From positions 186,001-250,000 of the forward strand of contig JABMLP010000004.1 in NCBI GenBank assembly GCA_013176395.1: a stretch of 64,000 nucleotides of DNA, written 5' to 3'. Source of the stretch: Venturia oleaginea. Taxonomy: Eukaryota; Ascomycota; Dothideomycetes; Venturiales; Venturiaceae. Both the position numbers and the translations under genes were made by a program. The notes beneath the pieces were generated by a model that did no database searches, was not told where the DNA came from, and saw only the letters and a program-made list of their open reading frames with translations. Shown here piece after piece: positions 1 to 9,721 of the stretch (the first letter of the stretch is position 1; each line of letters opens with the position of its first letter).

Positions 1-2566
1 TGCCTTGAAGCCGAAAGTCCCTTTGACAACAGAGCAAATACTGGAATTGCTACCTAAGAGGTTTCATAAGTACGCTGCTGTCTTTGATCCTAAAAGGGCC
101 GAGAGACTACCACCGCATCGCCCTGGGATTGATCACGAAATACCTATAGAAGAAGGAAAACCACTTCCTTGGGGACCTCTATATGGTATGGGTCGAGAAC
201 AACTCCTTGTTTTGCGAAGGACTCTTACAGAGCTACTAGATAAAGGCTTTATCCGAGAGAGTAAATCAGTTGCTGCGTCTCCAGTTCTCTTTGTGAAGAA
301 ACCAGGAGGGGGCTTACGCTTTTGCGTAGACTACCGAGCCTTAAACGCAATTACTCGAAAGGATAGGTACCCGCTACCGTTAGTAAAAGAGACTTTACTA
401 ACCTTAGCTCGTGCTAAGTATCTTAGTAAGCTTGATGTAAATGCTGCCTTCCACAAGATTCGAATCGCAACGGGAGATGAGTTCAAAACTGCCTTTCGAA
501 CTAGATATGGTCTATTTGAATGGCTAGTTACTCCCTTTGGCTTAACCGGTGCACCTGCGTCTTTTCAACGGTATATAAACTATATCCTTCGACGATACCT
601 AGACGAGTTCTGCTCAGCTTATCTAGACGATATAGTAATATACTCTTCAAAGAACCTTAAAGACCATGAAGAAAAGACTGAAAAGATACTTCAAAGCTGC
701 CTTAACGCTGGGTTGTACCTTGATATTCGGAAGTGCGAGTTTAATACCAAACGAGTCAAGTATCTAGGCTTCGTTATAGATACTGAAACGGGCCTACACA
801 TGGATCCGGAGAAGATCAAAGCAATTAAAGAATGGGAACGTCCTACTACTCTACGAGGAGTACGTGGCTTCCTAGGCTTTACAAACTTCTACCGTGACTT
901 TGTAAAAGATAACTCAACAATAAGGGAGCCTCTGGTTCGCCTTACAAAGAAGAATACTCCATTTTTATGGGGAAAGGAGCAAGAAGAATCTTTTCAAAAA
1001 CTTAAGGCAGAGTTTTGCAAAGAACCTGTCCTGTCTGCACTTGATGAAGATAAGCCTACGCGAGTAGAACCTGATGCTTCAGGCTGGGCTTCCGGAGCAG
1101 TACTTAGTCAAAAAGATGAGCTAGGTAACTGGAAACCATGTGCTTTCTTCTCTACTAAGCACTTGCCAGCCGAATGCAATTATGATATCCACGACAAAGA
1201 ACTTATGGCTATAGTCAAAGCTCTAGTCCATTGGACTAGCGAGCTACTAAGCCTAAGTAAGCCATTCATTATCCTCACAGATCACAAGAACCTTGAGAAG
1301 TTTATGGTAAAAAGGGAACTAAATGAAAGGCAAATGAGATGGGCGCAGATACTAGCTAAGTTTAACTTCAAACTAGGCTATCGCCCAGGCTCTGAATCTG
1401 TAGTTCCAGACGCCTTAACTCGAAGGGATCAAGATCTCCCAAAGGATATTCAAGACCCAAGAATCGTTGAAAGAACTAGAACGTTATTACCTCCAAAGCT
1501 TTGGATTAACGTTCTAGAGGATAAGACTCCTGCAAGAGAAGAAGCTGCCCAAGAAAATGCTCAAGAAGTAGACAAAGAACCTATCCCCTTTATACAAAAT
1601 CCCTTTCTCTCAGGTGATCTAAGGGATAGATGGGAAACTGCACTCGAAGGAGATCTAGACTACAGACGTATTTTCCAAAGCGTTCTAAAGCAAGATAGGC
1701 AGTTCCCATCTAAGCTAAAGGTTCCTACTTCTATAGGAGATTGTAAAGTCGAAAACAACCAGCTCTACTATAGAGACCGAATCTGGTTGCCCTCCTACGA
1801 GCCTCTCTTAACAGGAGTAATTCAAGAAATACACGATTCAGTCCTATCAGGGCATCCTGGACGAGAAGCTACTATTGCTATTCTCTCCAGACAGTTCTAC
1901 TGGCCGGGATTTGCTCAAGATATACGTCAGTTTATACGCAATTGTGACGTCTGCGGAAGAACTTCAGTCTGGCGAGACAAAAAGAAAGGTTTACTTAAAC
2001 CTCTTCCTGTCCCTAGCCGTATCTGGCAAGATATTTCAGTAGACTTCATAGTCGAATTACCAGAGAGCCAAAGATGCACAAGACTCTGCGTTATTACTGA
2101 CCGCTTGGGTAAAGGAACTATCCTGTTCCCAGTGCCTAAAGAACAGTTTGGAGCTGAAGGATTTGCAAAACTATTTATGCAGAACTACGTAAGATTACAC
2201 TGGCTTCCTAGATCTCTAGTCTCAGATAGGGACACGCAATTTGTTAATGCTTTCTGGAAAGAAGTTTGTCACCTTCTTAAGATAGAGAGAAGACTCTCTA
2301 CAGCGTATCACCCTGAGACTGATGGATCTACGGAAAGAAGAAATCAAGAAGTTGAAGCCTATCTACGTAAGTTCTGTACATTTAGTCAGGACGACTGGGT
2401 TGAGCTCCTGCCTATTGCTCAAATATGCCTCGATAATAGACCAAACCAAGCTACGGGCCTATCGCCTTTCTTCTTAACCCACGGTTATAACATTGAGCAT
2501 ATAGGAACTGTTGAAGCTCCCCAGAAACCCCTGAGAATCCAAAAGAAAAAGCACAAGATCTTGTAG
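1..2566 (+). CDS. Ty3/Gypsy lineage A pol: RT, RNase H, integrase (5' end outside window)
   Basis: Polyprotein of a chromodomain-type Gypsy retrotransposon that copies element RNA into DNA and integrates it. The reading frame is open from base 5 and probably began before the window. Reverse transcriptase carries YLDD near residue 205. RNase H starts near VEPDASGW (about 355). The integrase zinc-binding HHCC region runs about 610-650 (HDSVLSGHPG to CDVCGR). The catalytic D,D,E are in SVDF (about 678), SDRDTQF (about 740) and TERRNQ (about 776). The frame ends at a stop caused by a 1-nt indel in a C-run near 2527; the rest of the protein continues in another frame from 2572. The copy is therefore probably inactive, although all catalytic motifs are preserved. 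Confidence 0.93.
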   Translation, partial: ALKPKVPLTTEQILELLPKRFHKYAAVFDPKRAERLPPHRPGIDHEIPIEEGKPLPWGPLYGMGREQLLVLRRTLTELLDKGFIRESKSVAASPVLFVKKPGGGLRFCVDYRALNAITRKDRYPLPLVKETLLTLARAKYLSKLDVNAAFHKIRIATGDEFKTAFRTRYGLFEWLVTPFGLTGAPASFQRYINYILRRYLDEFCSAYLDDIVIYSSKNLKDHEEKTEKILQSCLNAGLYLDIRKCEFNTKRVKYLGFVIDTETGLHMDPEKIKAIKEWERPTTLRGVRGFLGFTNFYRDFVKDNSTIREPLVRLTKKNTPFLWGKEQEESFQKLKAEFCKEPVLSALDEDKPTRVEPDASGWASGAVLSQKDELGNWKPCAFFSTKHLPAECNYDIHDKELMAIVKALVHWTSELLSLSKPFIILTDHKNLEKFMVKRELNERQMRWAQILAKFNFKLGYRPGSESVVPDALTRRDQDLPKDIQDPRIVERTRTLLPPKLWINVLEDKTPAREEAAQENAQEVDKEPIPFIQNPFLSGDLRDRWETALEGDLDYRRIFQSVLKQDRQFPSKLKVPTSIGDCKVENNQLYYRDRIWLPSYEPLLTGVIQEIHDSVLSGHPGREATIAILSRQFYWPGFAQDIRQFIRNCDVCGRTSVWRDKKKGLLKPLPVPSRIWQDISVDFIVELPESQRCTRLCVITDRLGKGTILFPVPKEQFGAEGFAKLFMQNYVRLHWLPRSLVSDRDTQFVNAFWKEVCHLLKIERRLSTAYHPETDGSTERRNQEVEAYLRKFCTFSQDDWVELLPIAQICLDNRPNQATGLSPFFLTHGYNIEHIGTVEAPQKPLRIQKKKHKIL

Positions 2567-2571
2567 CAAAA

Positions 2572-3174
2572 TTGAAGGACGCACAAGAATGGGCAGAAAC
2601 GTCAATGGTATCAGCTCAGCAACAGCAAGAATACTACTCTAATAGAGATCGTGCTCCGGCTGACTCTTTTAAAGTGGGAGACAAAGTCTGGCTCAACCTA
2701 AAGAACGTAAAAACCCTACGTCCTTGTAAGAAACTAGACTGGATTCATGGGAAGTATACAGTTACACGAGTTATCAACTCAATGTCTTACGAGCTTGATA
2801 CACCCAGAGGAATCCACAACCGATTTCATACGTCTTTACTTAGGAGAGCTGGCACAGATCCCCTACCTTCACAAATACAAGATAATACACAGCCGCCTCC
2901 TATAGTAACTGAACAAGGAGACGAGGAATACGGTATCGAGGCTATTCTAGCCGCAAGATGGCGCCGGCGAGGTCGACAACAAACACGAGAAGTCTTAGTT
3001 AAGTGGGTAGGCTACGTTGATCCTACGTGGGAACCCCTTAGCGAACTCCAACAAACTACAGCTCTGGACGCTTTTGAAAGTGCCTACGGCAACGTTCTTG
3101 AAAACGACGGACCTATACTACGCCCTCAGAGACTACGCTCACATCGATCTACAAGAGAGGGGGGGAGGGGATAA
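2572..3174 (+). CDS. Gypsy A integrase C-terminus with chromodomain (frameshifted continuation of pol)
   Basis: This completes the preceding pol in a different frame. It contains the GPY/F-like region (KVWLNLKNVKTLRP, HNRFHTSLLRRA) and then a chromodomain at about residues 118-165 (YGIEAILAARW, VLVKWVGYVDPTWEP). Chromodomains on fungal Gypsy integrases direct insertion to particular chromatin. The open frame starts before the first usable start codon, so it is not an independent gene. It stops at the TAA directly before the 3' LTR, just after a purine-rich tract (gagagggggggagggg), the expected polypurine primer. Confidence 0.9.
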   Translation: MKDAQEWAETSMVSAQQQQEYYSNRDRAPADSFKVGDKVWLNLKNVKTLRPCKKLDWIHGKYTVTRVINSMSYELDTPRGIHNRFHTSLLRRAGTDPLPSQIQDNTQPPPIVTEQGDEEYGIEAILAARWRRRGRQQTREVLVKWVGYVDPTWEPLSELQQTTALDAFESAYGNVLENDGPILRPQRLRSHRSTREGGRG

Positions 3175-3534
3175 TGTTAAGGGATGGAATCCTTCTCTCT
3201 AGCTTATCCATGACTGGATTTCCAATTGTTCTCTTGTTATTCTGCAAGCTGTCATGTTCTATTTTGCAAGCTGTCATGTTCTATTTCGCAAGCTGCCATG
3301 TTCTATTTCGCAAGCTGTCACGTTTCCATTTAAAGATACTTTCTAGAAGGATCTATTGTAAGAGGAGGATTATTTATACGAGCTATCCTTCCTGTATTTA
3401 CACTTTCTTCTCTGTACTTAGATACTTTGAAATACAAGCAGTCTTCTCTCACTTGCGAAACACCTTTGAGGGTTGAACTCTTACAAGCAGTCTTCTCTCA
3501 CTTGCGAAACACCTTTGAGGGTTGAACTCTTACA
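3175..3534 (+). repeat. 3' LTR of Gypsy A (TGTTAAGG...CTTACA) with duplicated end
   Basis: It starts with TG directly after the polypurine tract and ends with CA. The last ~100 bp (aaatacaagcagtcttctct through gggttgaactcttaca) are shared with most other Gypsy LTRs in the window, while the 5' portion is specific to this subfamily. The final 49 bp occur twice in direct tandem (3437-3485 and 3486-3534), so the true LTR end may be 3485. Confidence 0.85.
3244..3325 (+). repeat. 22-bp tandem repeat inside the Gypsy A LTR
   Basis: About 3.7 copies of a 22-bp unit beginning gcaagctgtcatg start at 3244, 3266, 3288 and 3310. They lie in the U3 part of the LTR, where promoter and enhancer elements would be expected. 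No counterpart was seen in the other LTR subfamilies here. Confidence 0.85.
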
Positions 3535-3685
3535 GATTGACGAGTATTACAAACTTGAAGAAAAGAGAGAAAGACTAGAATACATGGTTTTATAATCAGT
3601 GATGGTGGGGTTGTGGAATCTTCCAGAAGTTTCCAAAGGTTGAGGGCATAGCCGAGAACCACAATCTAGGCCATAGCCTGTGACA
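3535..3685 (-). repeat. Truncated LTR of a second family (same as 25525-25716)
   Basis: The reverse complement matches the solo LTR at 25525-25716 over about 150 bp and ends ...GCCTGTGACA. The first ~40 bp of the LTR (TGTGAGAGGCG...) are missing where it abuts the Gypsy A LTR at 3534. It is a relic without its own internal region here. Confidence 0.8.
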
Positions 3686-3998
3686 CACCCTCGAAAATAG
3701 TACTCTCGACAAACCTCTAGCCTTCTACGACTTCTCTGTAGCCCCTAGACTCTCAGCAATCCTCACCCAGAAAATCCAAACCACCTTCGCAACTCCAGTA
3801 GACCCCCACTCAGTCGACGAAGATAACGGTACCTCAGTTACCCATGTCACCCTCGACCGCGCTTCGGCGCTCCTACTCCTCCAGCTTTAGCTACCATCTC
3901 TCATATGTTCAACAAAGCTCAGCAAGACCAGGATACCATGTCCCGTAAAATTCAAGAACTCAAGCTCGAAGCCTCTGAGAACGAAGCTCGCGCCCTTC
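3686..3998 (+). other. Unassigned segment with a decayed coding stretch
   Basis: A plus-strand frame can be read with one stop and a shift. It includes FYDFSVAPRLSAILTQKIQ and later a charged, helix-like stretch around FNKAQQDQDTMSRKIQELK. Such stretches occur in gag proteins and in C-termini of pogo-type transposases, but I cannot assign it. It is cut off sharply by the LTR at 3999. Confidence 0.35.
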
Positions 3999-4239
3999 TG
4001 TCATGATCGAACTATTGTCACGTTTGACCTTGGACTTGATTTGGAAGCATGACTTGAATTCTATGGGATGTGCGAAGTTATAAGGATGAGGAGCTAACTA
4101 AGAGGTAGAGACGAGTCTAAATACTTACGACCGGTCTCGCGCTTAACCTCATCGCGCTAGACCTGATCGCGCTAGACCTGATCGAGCAGAACCACCACAT
4201 TTAACTACATTCGAATACCAACATAGTTCGATCATGACA
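3999..4239 (-). repeat. 3' LTR of Gypsy C, minus orientation
   Basis: The 241-bp LTR has a perfect 14-bp terminal inversion (TGTCATGATCGAAC ... GTTCGATCATGACA). On the minus strand it follows a G-rich polypurine tract (ttggggggtac, reading down from 4251), so it is the 3' LTR of the minus-strand Gypsy fragment at 4324-6135. The last ~43 bp recur at about 25331-25373. Confidence 0.85.
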
Positions 4240-4323
4240 GTACCCCCCAACAAGGCCGAGGCGCAATGGTTCAAACTGAACTATTTGGCGAGATGACTGA
4301 CAAACTTGAAGCATGATCGAATT

Positions 4324-6135
4324 CTAACCAGGCATGTACCCGGTTGGTTTTGGTTTTCTTGGATATCTCTGGTGAAATTCATCAACCGCGCTCTTTGCGT
4401 TGTGCAAGAATTGAAGGGGTTCCCATGTCGGTAAGTAATAGCCTTCCCATTTAACCTTGTAGTCAAATCTCTTCGTAGCTTTGTTGAATCGTGAATCAAC
4501 GACTTCATCCAGGGTGTAGATTCCATCGTTTTCTTCAACATCGACGGGAGGAGGTTGCGAGTCATTCTGGTTTGGAAACATCCTGTCGGAAGGGGGGTAG
4601 GCAGGGAGCAGTAGATTTGTATGAAAGACGGGATGGCAATGCATAGAAGTAGGGAGCTCGAGTTTGTAAGCGTCGTGGTCTAGGGCTTGTAGAATCTTGA
4701 ATTTGCCGGCGAACTTGCAGTCGAACTTTTTGGATGGGCGCGTGGTCTTGATATTCTTGAGGTTTAGCCAAACCCAGTCACCAACTTTGTAGTTTGGAGA
4801 ACCAAGCCGATGTTTGTTCTTGAAATATTCGTAGGTAGCGCTGGCGTGGCGGATTTCGTTGTAGCAAATCTTCTCAAGGTTTGCCATGAAGTCAGCCATG
4901 GAATTAGCTTTTCGTGTCTCGGTAATCTCGTGGCGAGAGGCGTTACGGTCTGGTTGAATTGGCGCTTCCAATCCGGAGCGTGGATCGTAGCCGTAGGCGG
5001 CAAAAAATGGTGTGAGTTTTGTTGCATTGGAGGGTGTGTTGTGGATCACGAATTCGCAGAGTGGTAACCATTCGTCCCAATCATCTTGTTGATAATTGCA
5101 GTAAGCACGGATGTAGATTTTGACTTGGGCATTCGCTCGCTCGGCCCCGCCATCTGTCTCGGGGTGGAAACTGGTAGAGAGGCGGATTCGGATTCCGAGG
5201 CGTTTGCAGAGTACTTTCCAGAGGATAGCAACGAATTGGGATCCTCGGTCGGAGACAATGCTTCGAGGTAAGCCGTGGAGGCGGTAGACGTGTTGGAGAA
5301 AGAGTAAGGCGCATTCGCGGGCTTCTGGGAGTTTTTGGCAGGGGATAAGGTGCTTGATTTTGGTGAGGCGATCGACAATTACTAAGAGGCAGGTATTACC
5401 TCCTTTGCGTGTGGCAGGTAAATCGGTAATGAAGTCCATCTGGATGTCTTCCCATCTTCATTGAGGGGCTTCGAGAGTGTTGAGGAGTTCTTGGTACATT
5501 AGGTTGCTCGGTTTTGCGCGTCGACAGGCGTCGCATCGTGAGACCCATTTGTCCGAGGTGGCGTGCATGCCATGCCAGTAGTAGGACTTGCGGAGTTTGA
5601 GGAAGTTGTTAGCTTTACCCGGGTGACCTGCGACATTACAGTCGTGGTTCGCTTTCAGAATGTATCCTTGTAGTGTATCGTCTTGGGGAATAAATAGACA
5701 CTTTTTATACCAAAGGCGGCCGTCGCGTTCTTCGCAGTCCTGCATCCGCAACGTTCGGTGGTGGGTTTTGCCATCGCGTAGTTTTTTCAAGACTTCGCGT
5801 GGTTCTTTGTCTTTAGTCAACGCTCTAGCGTAGAGTTCTTCAAACTTGTCTTAATCCCAAATAAGCTCTTCGTCGTCTGGGTCTTGCGAAGGGATGAATA
5901 TATCCGGAAGGGAGAACGGGGTGGTTGGGGTTTGTTCTTCAGCTTCTGCGTCGTTGCTAGGTTTGTTCCATATATCGTTGAGGAGCTCAAGGGATTCGTC
6001 CCCGTCATTTTCGGAAGAGTCGCGGTAGTCTGGGTTTTTCTCGAAGTCTTGTGGAGAGGAGTGGTCACGAAGTGTAACTGGGCATAATGAAAGATTGTGG
6101 ACTTGGAGCGCTAGTTCTTTTCGAATCTTAGGGTC
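4324..6135 (-). pseudogene. Gypsy C pol remnant: integrase and chromodomain
   Basis: C-terminal half of a Gypsy pol. From the 5' side on the minus strand it contains an acidic linker, the integrase zinc-binding region (HDCNVAGHPGK, CDACRRAKPS; 5458-5820) and the catalytic core in 4324-5439 (QMDFITDLP, VSDRGSQF, DGGAERAN). A chromodomain follows (YTLDEVVDSRF, YKVKWEGYYLPTWEP). Two stops break one continuous frame: TAA at 5851 (CAA to TAA would explain it) and TGA at 5458 (CGA to TGA). RT and RNase H are absent because the fragment ends near 6135 against foreign sequence. Confidence 0.88.
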
Positions 6136-6357
6136 AAGTGTGTGGGGTATTCGACTACGGAAGTGTTGCGTATAGCCCGCGAGGAGGAGGCGCACGTTGA
6201 AGCAAAAAAGCCACGGGGGCGCCAACGCAAAGTTATTATAGTTGAGACTAGCTCGGAGGAGCAAGATGAGGATTGTGAGGATTTATTAGATGGTTTTATT
6301 AAAACGCCAGTGGCACGTGGGCGGCGCGCAGGGTTCTCACATGTCGAGGTTTGATTT
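6136..6357 (+). pseudogene. pogo-like transposase C-terminus fragment
   Basis: The plus-strand frame reads STTEVLRIAREEEAHVEAKK then PRGRQRKVIIVETSSEEQDE and ends at TGA 6355-6357. An E/A-rich helix, a basic KKPRGRQRK patch and an acidic tail are characteristic of the C-terminus of fungal pogo/Fot1-type transposases. The DDE domain is absent and the 5' boundary coincides with the end of Gypsy C. It may be a piece of the pogo element at 25374-26780, but that is inference. Confidence 0.55.
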
Positions 6358-6410
6358 ACGTGGGTCATATCTGGGGTTGGGTCATCATATCTGGGGTCCA
6401 CACTCTAGAA

Positions 6411-6905
6411 AAAGAATGGAAGCAGTTCAGACCCAAGATGCTCTCCCGCCTTTTCTACACAAATACTAAAGTGAACGATATATACTCTCTTAAAACTCTC
6501 CTTGATAATGGATCTAGCTGCTACGCATCAATAAATGAGGAGAAAGCTTCGCAGATGGACCTTGAAGTACTCCCTATTAGTCCGCGTACTATAGGTGGAG
6601 TTCTTAAGGAAGAAGGACAGACCCAAGTGACAAAAATTGCGAAGTTGAACCTAGATTTAGGGGGACTTATATGCAACGCTTTTGCTTATATAGTCCCGGG
6701 ACAATTTGAGGATCTTCTACTAGGCAGGCCTTTTCTCAAGGACACCAAAGCCGTTATCAATGAATCTAAAGGTACTCTTACCTTTGCAAACGGGATTAGC
6801 ATTCGCGATGCTAAATTTGAAGACAAACTTGATATACAACAAGTAGCGCCCGTAAGATTCCACCGCCGTGTCACTTCTACACTTGAGAAAATTAAAGACG
6901 CCTCT
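6411..6905 (+). pseudogene. Gypsy protease (retropepsin) fragment
   Basis: Encodes an aspartic protease domain related to the one in Gypsy D: KTLLDNGSSCYASINEEKA then LGRPFLKDTKAVINESKGTL. The active-site triplet reads D-N-G rather than the usual D-T/S-G, as in two other Gypsy elements here. The frame is open but is truncated at 6905, where a Copia LTR begins (TGTTGAACAG). The fragment would sit immediately upstream of the RT seen in Gypsy A. Confidence 0.78.
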
Positions 6906-6989
6906 TGTTGAACAGTGGCATGCCAGTCCTTGATACCTCAGGCATAGTGCACGTGATAGATGCCAAGGAATGCATATATGCATGCAGAT
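6906..6989 (+). repeat. 5' piece of a Copia LTR
   Basis: Begins TGTTGAACAGTGGCATGCC and matches the terminal part of the Copia LTRs at 9610-9697 and 55598-55680 in the opposite orientation. It is cut at gcatgcagat by an inverted pair of Gypsy LTR fragments. Confidence 0.82.
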
Positions 6990-7406
6990 TGTAAGAGTTC
7001 AACCCTCAAAGGTGTTTCGCAAGTGAGAGAAGACTGCTTGTATTTCGAAGTATCTTAGTACAAAGAAGAAAGTATAGGTACAGGAAGGACAACTTGTATA
7101 TATACTCTTTCAAGTAGGAAAAGGACATGCTGTCTTGAGAAGAGAATAGAAAGGAGTAGAAGCGCATGTGAAACAGTCCCTGAATAATCCCTGCTAGGCG
7201 CACGTGAGAAACTATCAGGAACCTTCCAGGAATTGCTAAGAATCTACCTAGGATAAAATGGATATAGGATACCCTTTTCCTACTTAGAAGATTATATATA
7301 CAAGTTGTCCTTCCTGTACCTACACTTTCTTCTTTGTACTTAGATACTTCGAAATACAAGCAGTCTTCTCTCACTTGCGAAACACCTTTGAGGGTTGAAC
7401 TCTTAC
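6990..7406. repeat. Inverted pair of Gypsy LTR fragments (foldback)
   Basis: 6990-7267 is a minus-orientation Gypsy LTR (TGTAAGAGTTC...) lacking its last ~13 bp. It is followed head-to-head by a plus-orientation partial LTR at about 7271-7406 ending CTTACA. The outer ~135 bp of both arms are complementary, so the region can fold into a hairpin. A mirror-image arrangement occurs at 12950-13366. Confidence 0.8.
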
Positions 7407-7858
7407 AGTAGTTCTTGAAAAGGTTTTGCTTGTACCTGGACTCGGAGTCAATCTTGTATCATGGAATAAACTCTCCACTCAATTTTATATTCGGCCACCA
7501 GACTTCAATGTTATCTCAAGCACCAATGGCGAACCTGTTCTTCAAACTATCGTTAGAAGAGGAGTCCCTATCGTTACAAACATCAAGAACTTGCAGGAAA
7601 AGGGAAAGAGGAAAGGGAGAAAAGTCCATGAGCTTGAATGGGCTTTCCCTTCTGCAGAAGGCGAACCTATTCCCCTTGACGAAAGTGAGGAGCTGTCCCC
7701 ATCTCTCACTAGGAAGAAGGCTCAGTGGGAGCTATGGCATAGAGGGTTTGCCCATTACGGGGCCAAGTCCCTAAGATACGTCCACAAGGTTACTACCTTA
7801 GACCAGCCAATTCCTACCTTTGAGTCAAGAGACTGTCCACGCAAGATTTGTCTTACTT
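7407..7858 (+). pseudogene. Copia pol fragment: GAG-pre-integrase region
   Basis: Reads VLLVPGLGVNLVSW then WELWHRGFAHYGAKSLRYVH and CPRKICL, the GAG-pre-integrase domain with its zinc-binding residues. It is nearly identical to the same region of the Copia copies at 12431-12949 and 63429-64000 but lies on the opposite strand. The frame runs into the Copia LTR at 7859, adding a spurious tail that ends at 7914. Confidence 0.85.
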
Positions 7859-9697
7859 CTTACGCTGAACGAGCAAAACAGAGTTATTCGGAAGTAGATT
7901 CAACACGAACTTAACGATAGGAGCCGATGAACAGAACGAGTGTCACCCTGTGACTTGACTGTATTGACTGCAGAGGTTAAGTACACCGTGGCATCTGCAT
8001 TGATTGATTGATTGATTTTATCCTACTCGGTTGCAGCCGCTTAATCACGCAGCTATGTCCGGTTAGGAGGACTTCATCAGACAGCCGACACGTGATAGAT
8101 TATATAATCCACCGCGCCCCACTTCGCCCCGTTCACTGAAACAAGACCAGCTGTCCCCTCCGTCCTCCCTCTTTTCCCTTAACCAGTATCTCCAAATGCC
8201 CGCTGGCTCTTGTAGATACTGGTTATTCTGCTAGTATATCTGTGCTATGTAGACTCAAGAGGCAATGCCTCGTGTTTCGCTATCCTTCTACCTACAGTCT
8301 CTCTCTAATGCTCAGCTTGTCTATCTGTTTCGCCTTATCCCTCAAGGCCAATGGGTTCCCTAAGTATGTTTCTGCTTGTGAAAGTTGCCTTGCACCAGAT
8401 TCCTATGCGGCGGTGTATTTGGTTGTGTGATGCTGGAGACAATAGTAACCATCGTAGTCGTGATTTCGCTGCTTGGGTGTGATACTCCGGGTATGCCCGT
8501 GGACGAGGCTGTCTGGTAGCTGCCGTATTGTATGGCGCCGATCGTGCTATAGACCTGCCGTCTTATAGTCGGAGCCTATCTGCTGCTAGTCGCTCTCCCT
8601 ACTTGCTATATCGCGCTCCTACTCTTGCCAATGCCATAACTGGGACGCAACAGTCTGGGGAGAGGCTCAAGGCTACGTCTGCTGGCTTGTAGGGAGGGGA
8701 TTTGCCGCCAATAAGCTCCTTCTATACGTCCTTACTGCTTACTGTGTTGCGCACCTACTCTTGCCAATGCCATAACTGGGACGCAACAGTTTGGGGAGAG
8801 GCTCAAGGCTCTGGACATCAGCTTGCAGCAGGACGGTTTGCGGAGACGATAGTAGATGAGGTTCTCTAGCAGCTGCCGTATCGTGTCGCACCGATTGTGT
8901 TGTAGACCTGTCGTCTTATAGTCGGAGCCTATCTGCTGCTAGTCGCTCTCCCTGCTTGCTATATCGCGCACCTACTCTTGCCAATGCCATAACTGGGACG
9001 CAACAGTCTGGGGAGAGGCTCAAGGCTACGTCTGCTAGCTTACAGGGAGGGGATTTGCCGCCAATAGGCTCCTTCTATGCGTCCTTACTACTTACTGTGT
9101 CGCGCACCTACTCTTGCCAATGCCATAACTGGGAGGCAACAGTTTGGGGAGAGGCTCAAGGCTCTGGGCAACAGCTTGTAGCAGGACGGTTTGCCAAGAC
9201 GTTGGGAGAGGTTGTCTAGTCGTTGCAGTGGTGTGTGGTGCCGATTGTTGCGCACCGGGCGTCTGGTGTTTGAGTTGTGTTGAAGGTATTGCCGTTCTAG
9301 CAGTGACTCGTCGACTCGGAGCGTTGCAGTGTCATCTGGGGTGATGGACTAGCCGGGAGATAGTGACTAGATGGTTGCTGTTGTCTTTGGTGGACGCATC
9401 GTTCGTGTAGCTTGCTCATGTATTCGTCTGCTTGCTCTGCCGTGGCCGCGACGGCGACTCTAGAGATATCTCATCGACGCTGAGGGACGCGCGATGGCCT
9501 CTAGAGGCCGGAGCGGCCACTGGCAGAGGTGTTTTGATGATCCTTAGATGATACTTCTGTAAATTCCAAAAATTGAGTTCTCGCTGTGTGTGCTGCGTGG
9601 CATCTGCATGCATATATATGCATGACAATGCATTCCTTGGCATCTATCACGTGCACTATGCCTGAGGTATCAAGAACTGGCATGCCACTGTTCAACA
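7859..9697 (-). repeat. Copia 3' LTR (minus), split by a non-LTR insertion
   Basis: Two parts, 7859-8000 and 9596-9697, together match the uninterrupted Copia LTR at 55450-55680 (TGTTGAACAG ... CGTTCAGCGTAACA on the minus strand). The terminal dinucleotide at the 7859 side is lost. The LTR lies downstream of the Copia RT/RNase H gene and a short purine tract (gagtgggag), so it is the 3' LTR of that element. Confidence 0.87.
8001..9595 (-). mobile_element. Non-LTR-like retroelement without recognisable genes, 14-bp target duplication
   Basis: The 1595-bp insertion is flanked by a 14-bp direct repeat (cgtggcatctgcat at 7987-8000 and 9596-9609). The uninterrupted Copia LTR at 55590 has this site once. 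Read on the minus strand the element ends in taaaatcaatcaatca, a microsatellite tail like those of LINEs and SINEs; the long target duplication also fits target-primed reverse transcription. It contains a ~353-bp tandem duplication (about 8515-8867 and 8868-9220) with an internal ~55-bp motif (ctcttgccaatgccataact). No RT or endonuclease is encoded. A 5'-truncated relative lies at 27029-27796 and an internal piece at 61459-62464. Confidence 0.8.
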
Positions 9698-9721
9698 CTC
9701 CCACTCATGCCTAGACCTTAG

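Noticed and set aside
8956..9219. 87-codon ORF (MLYRAPTLANAITG...) found in three places
   Set aside because: It lies antisense to the non-LTR-like element and is repeated only because that element is repeated.
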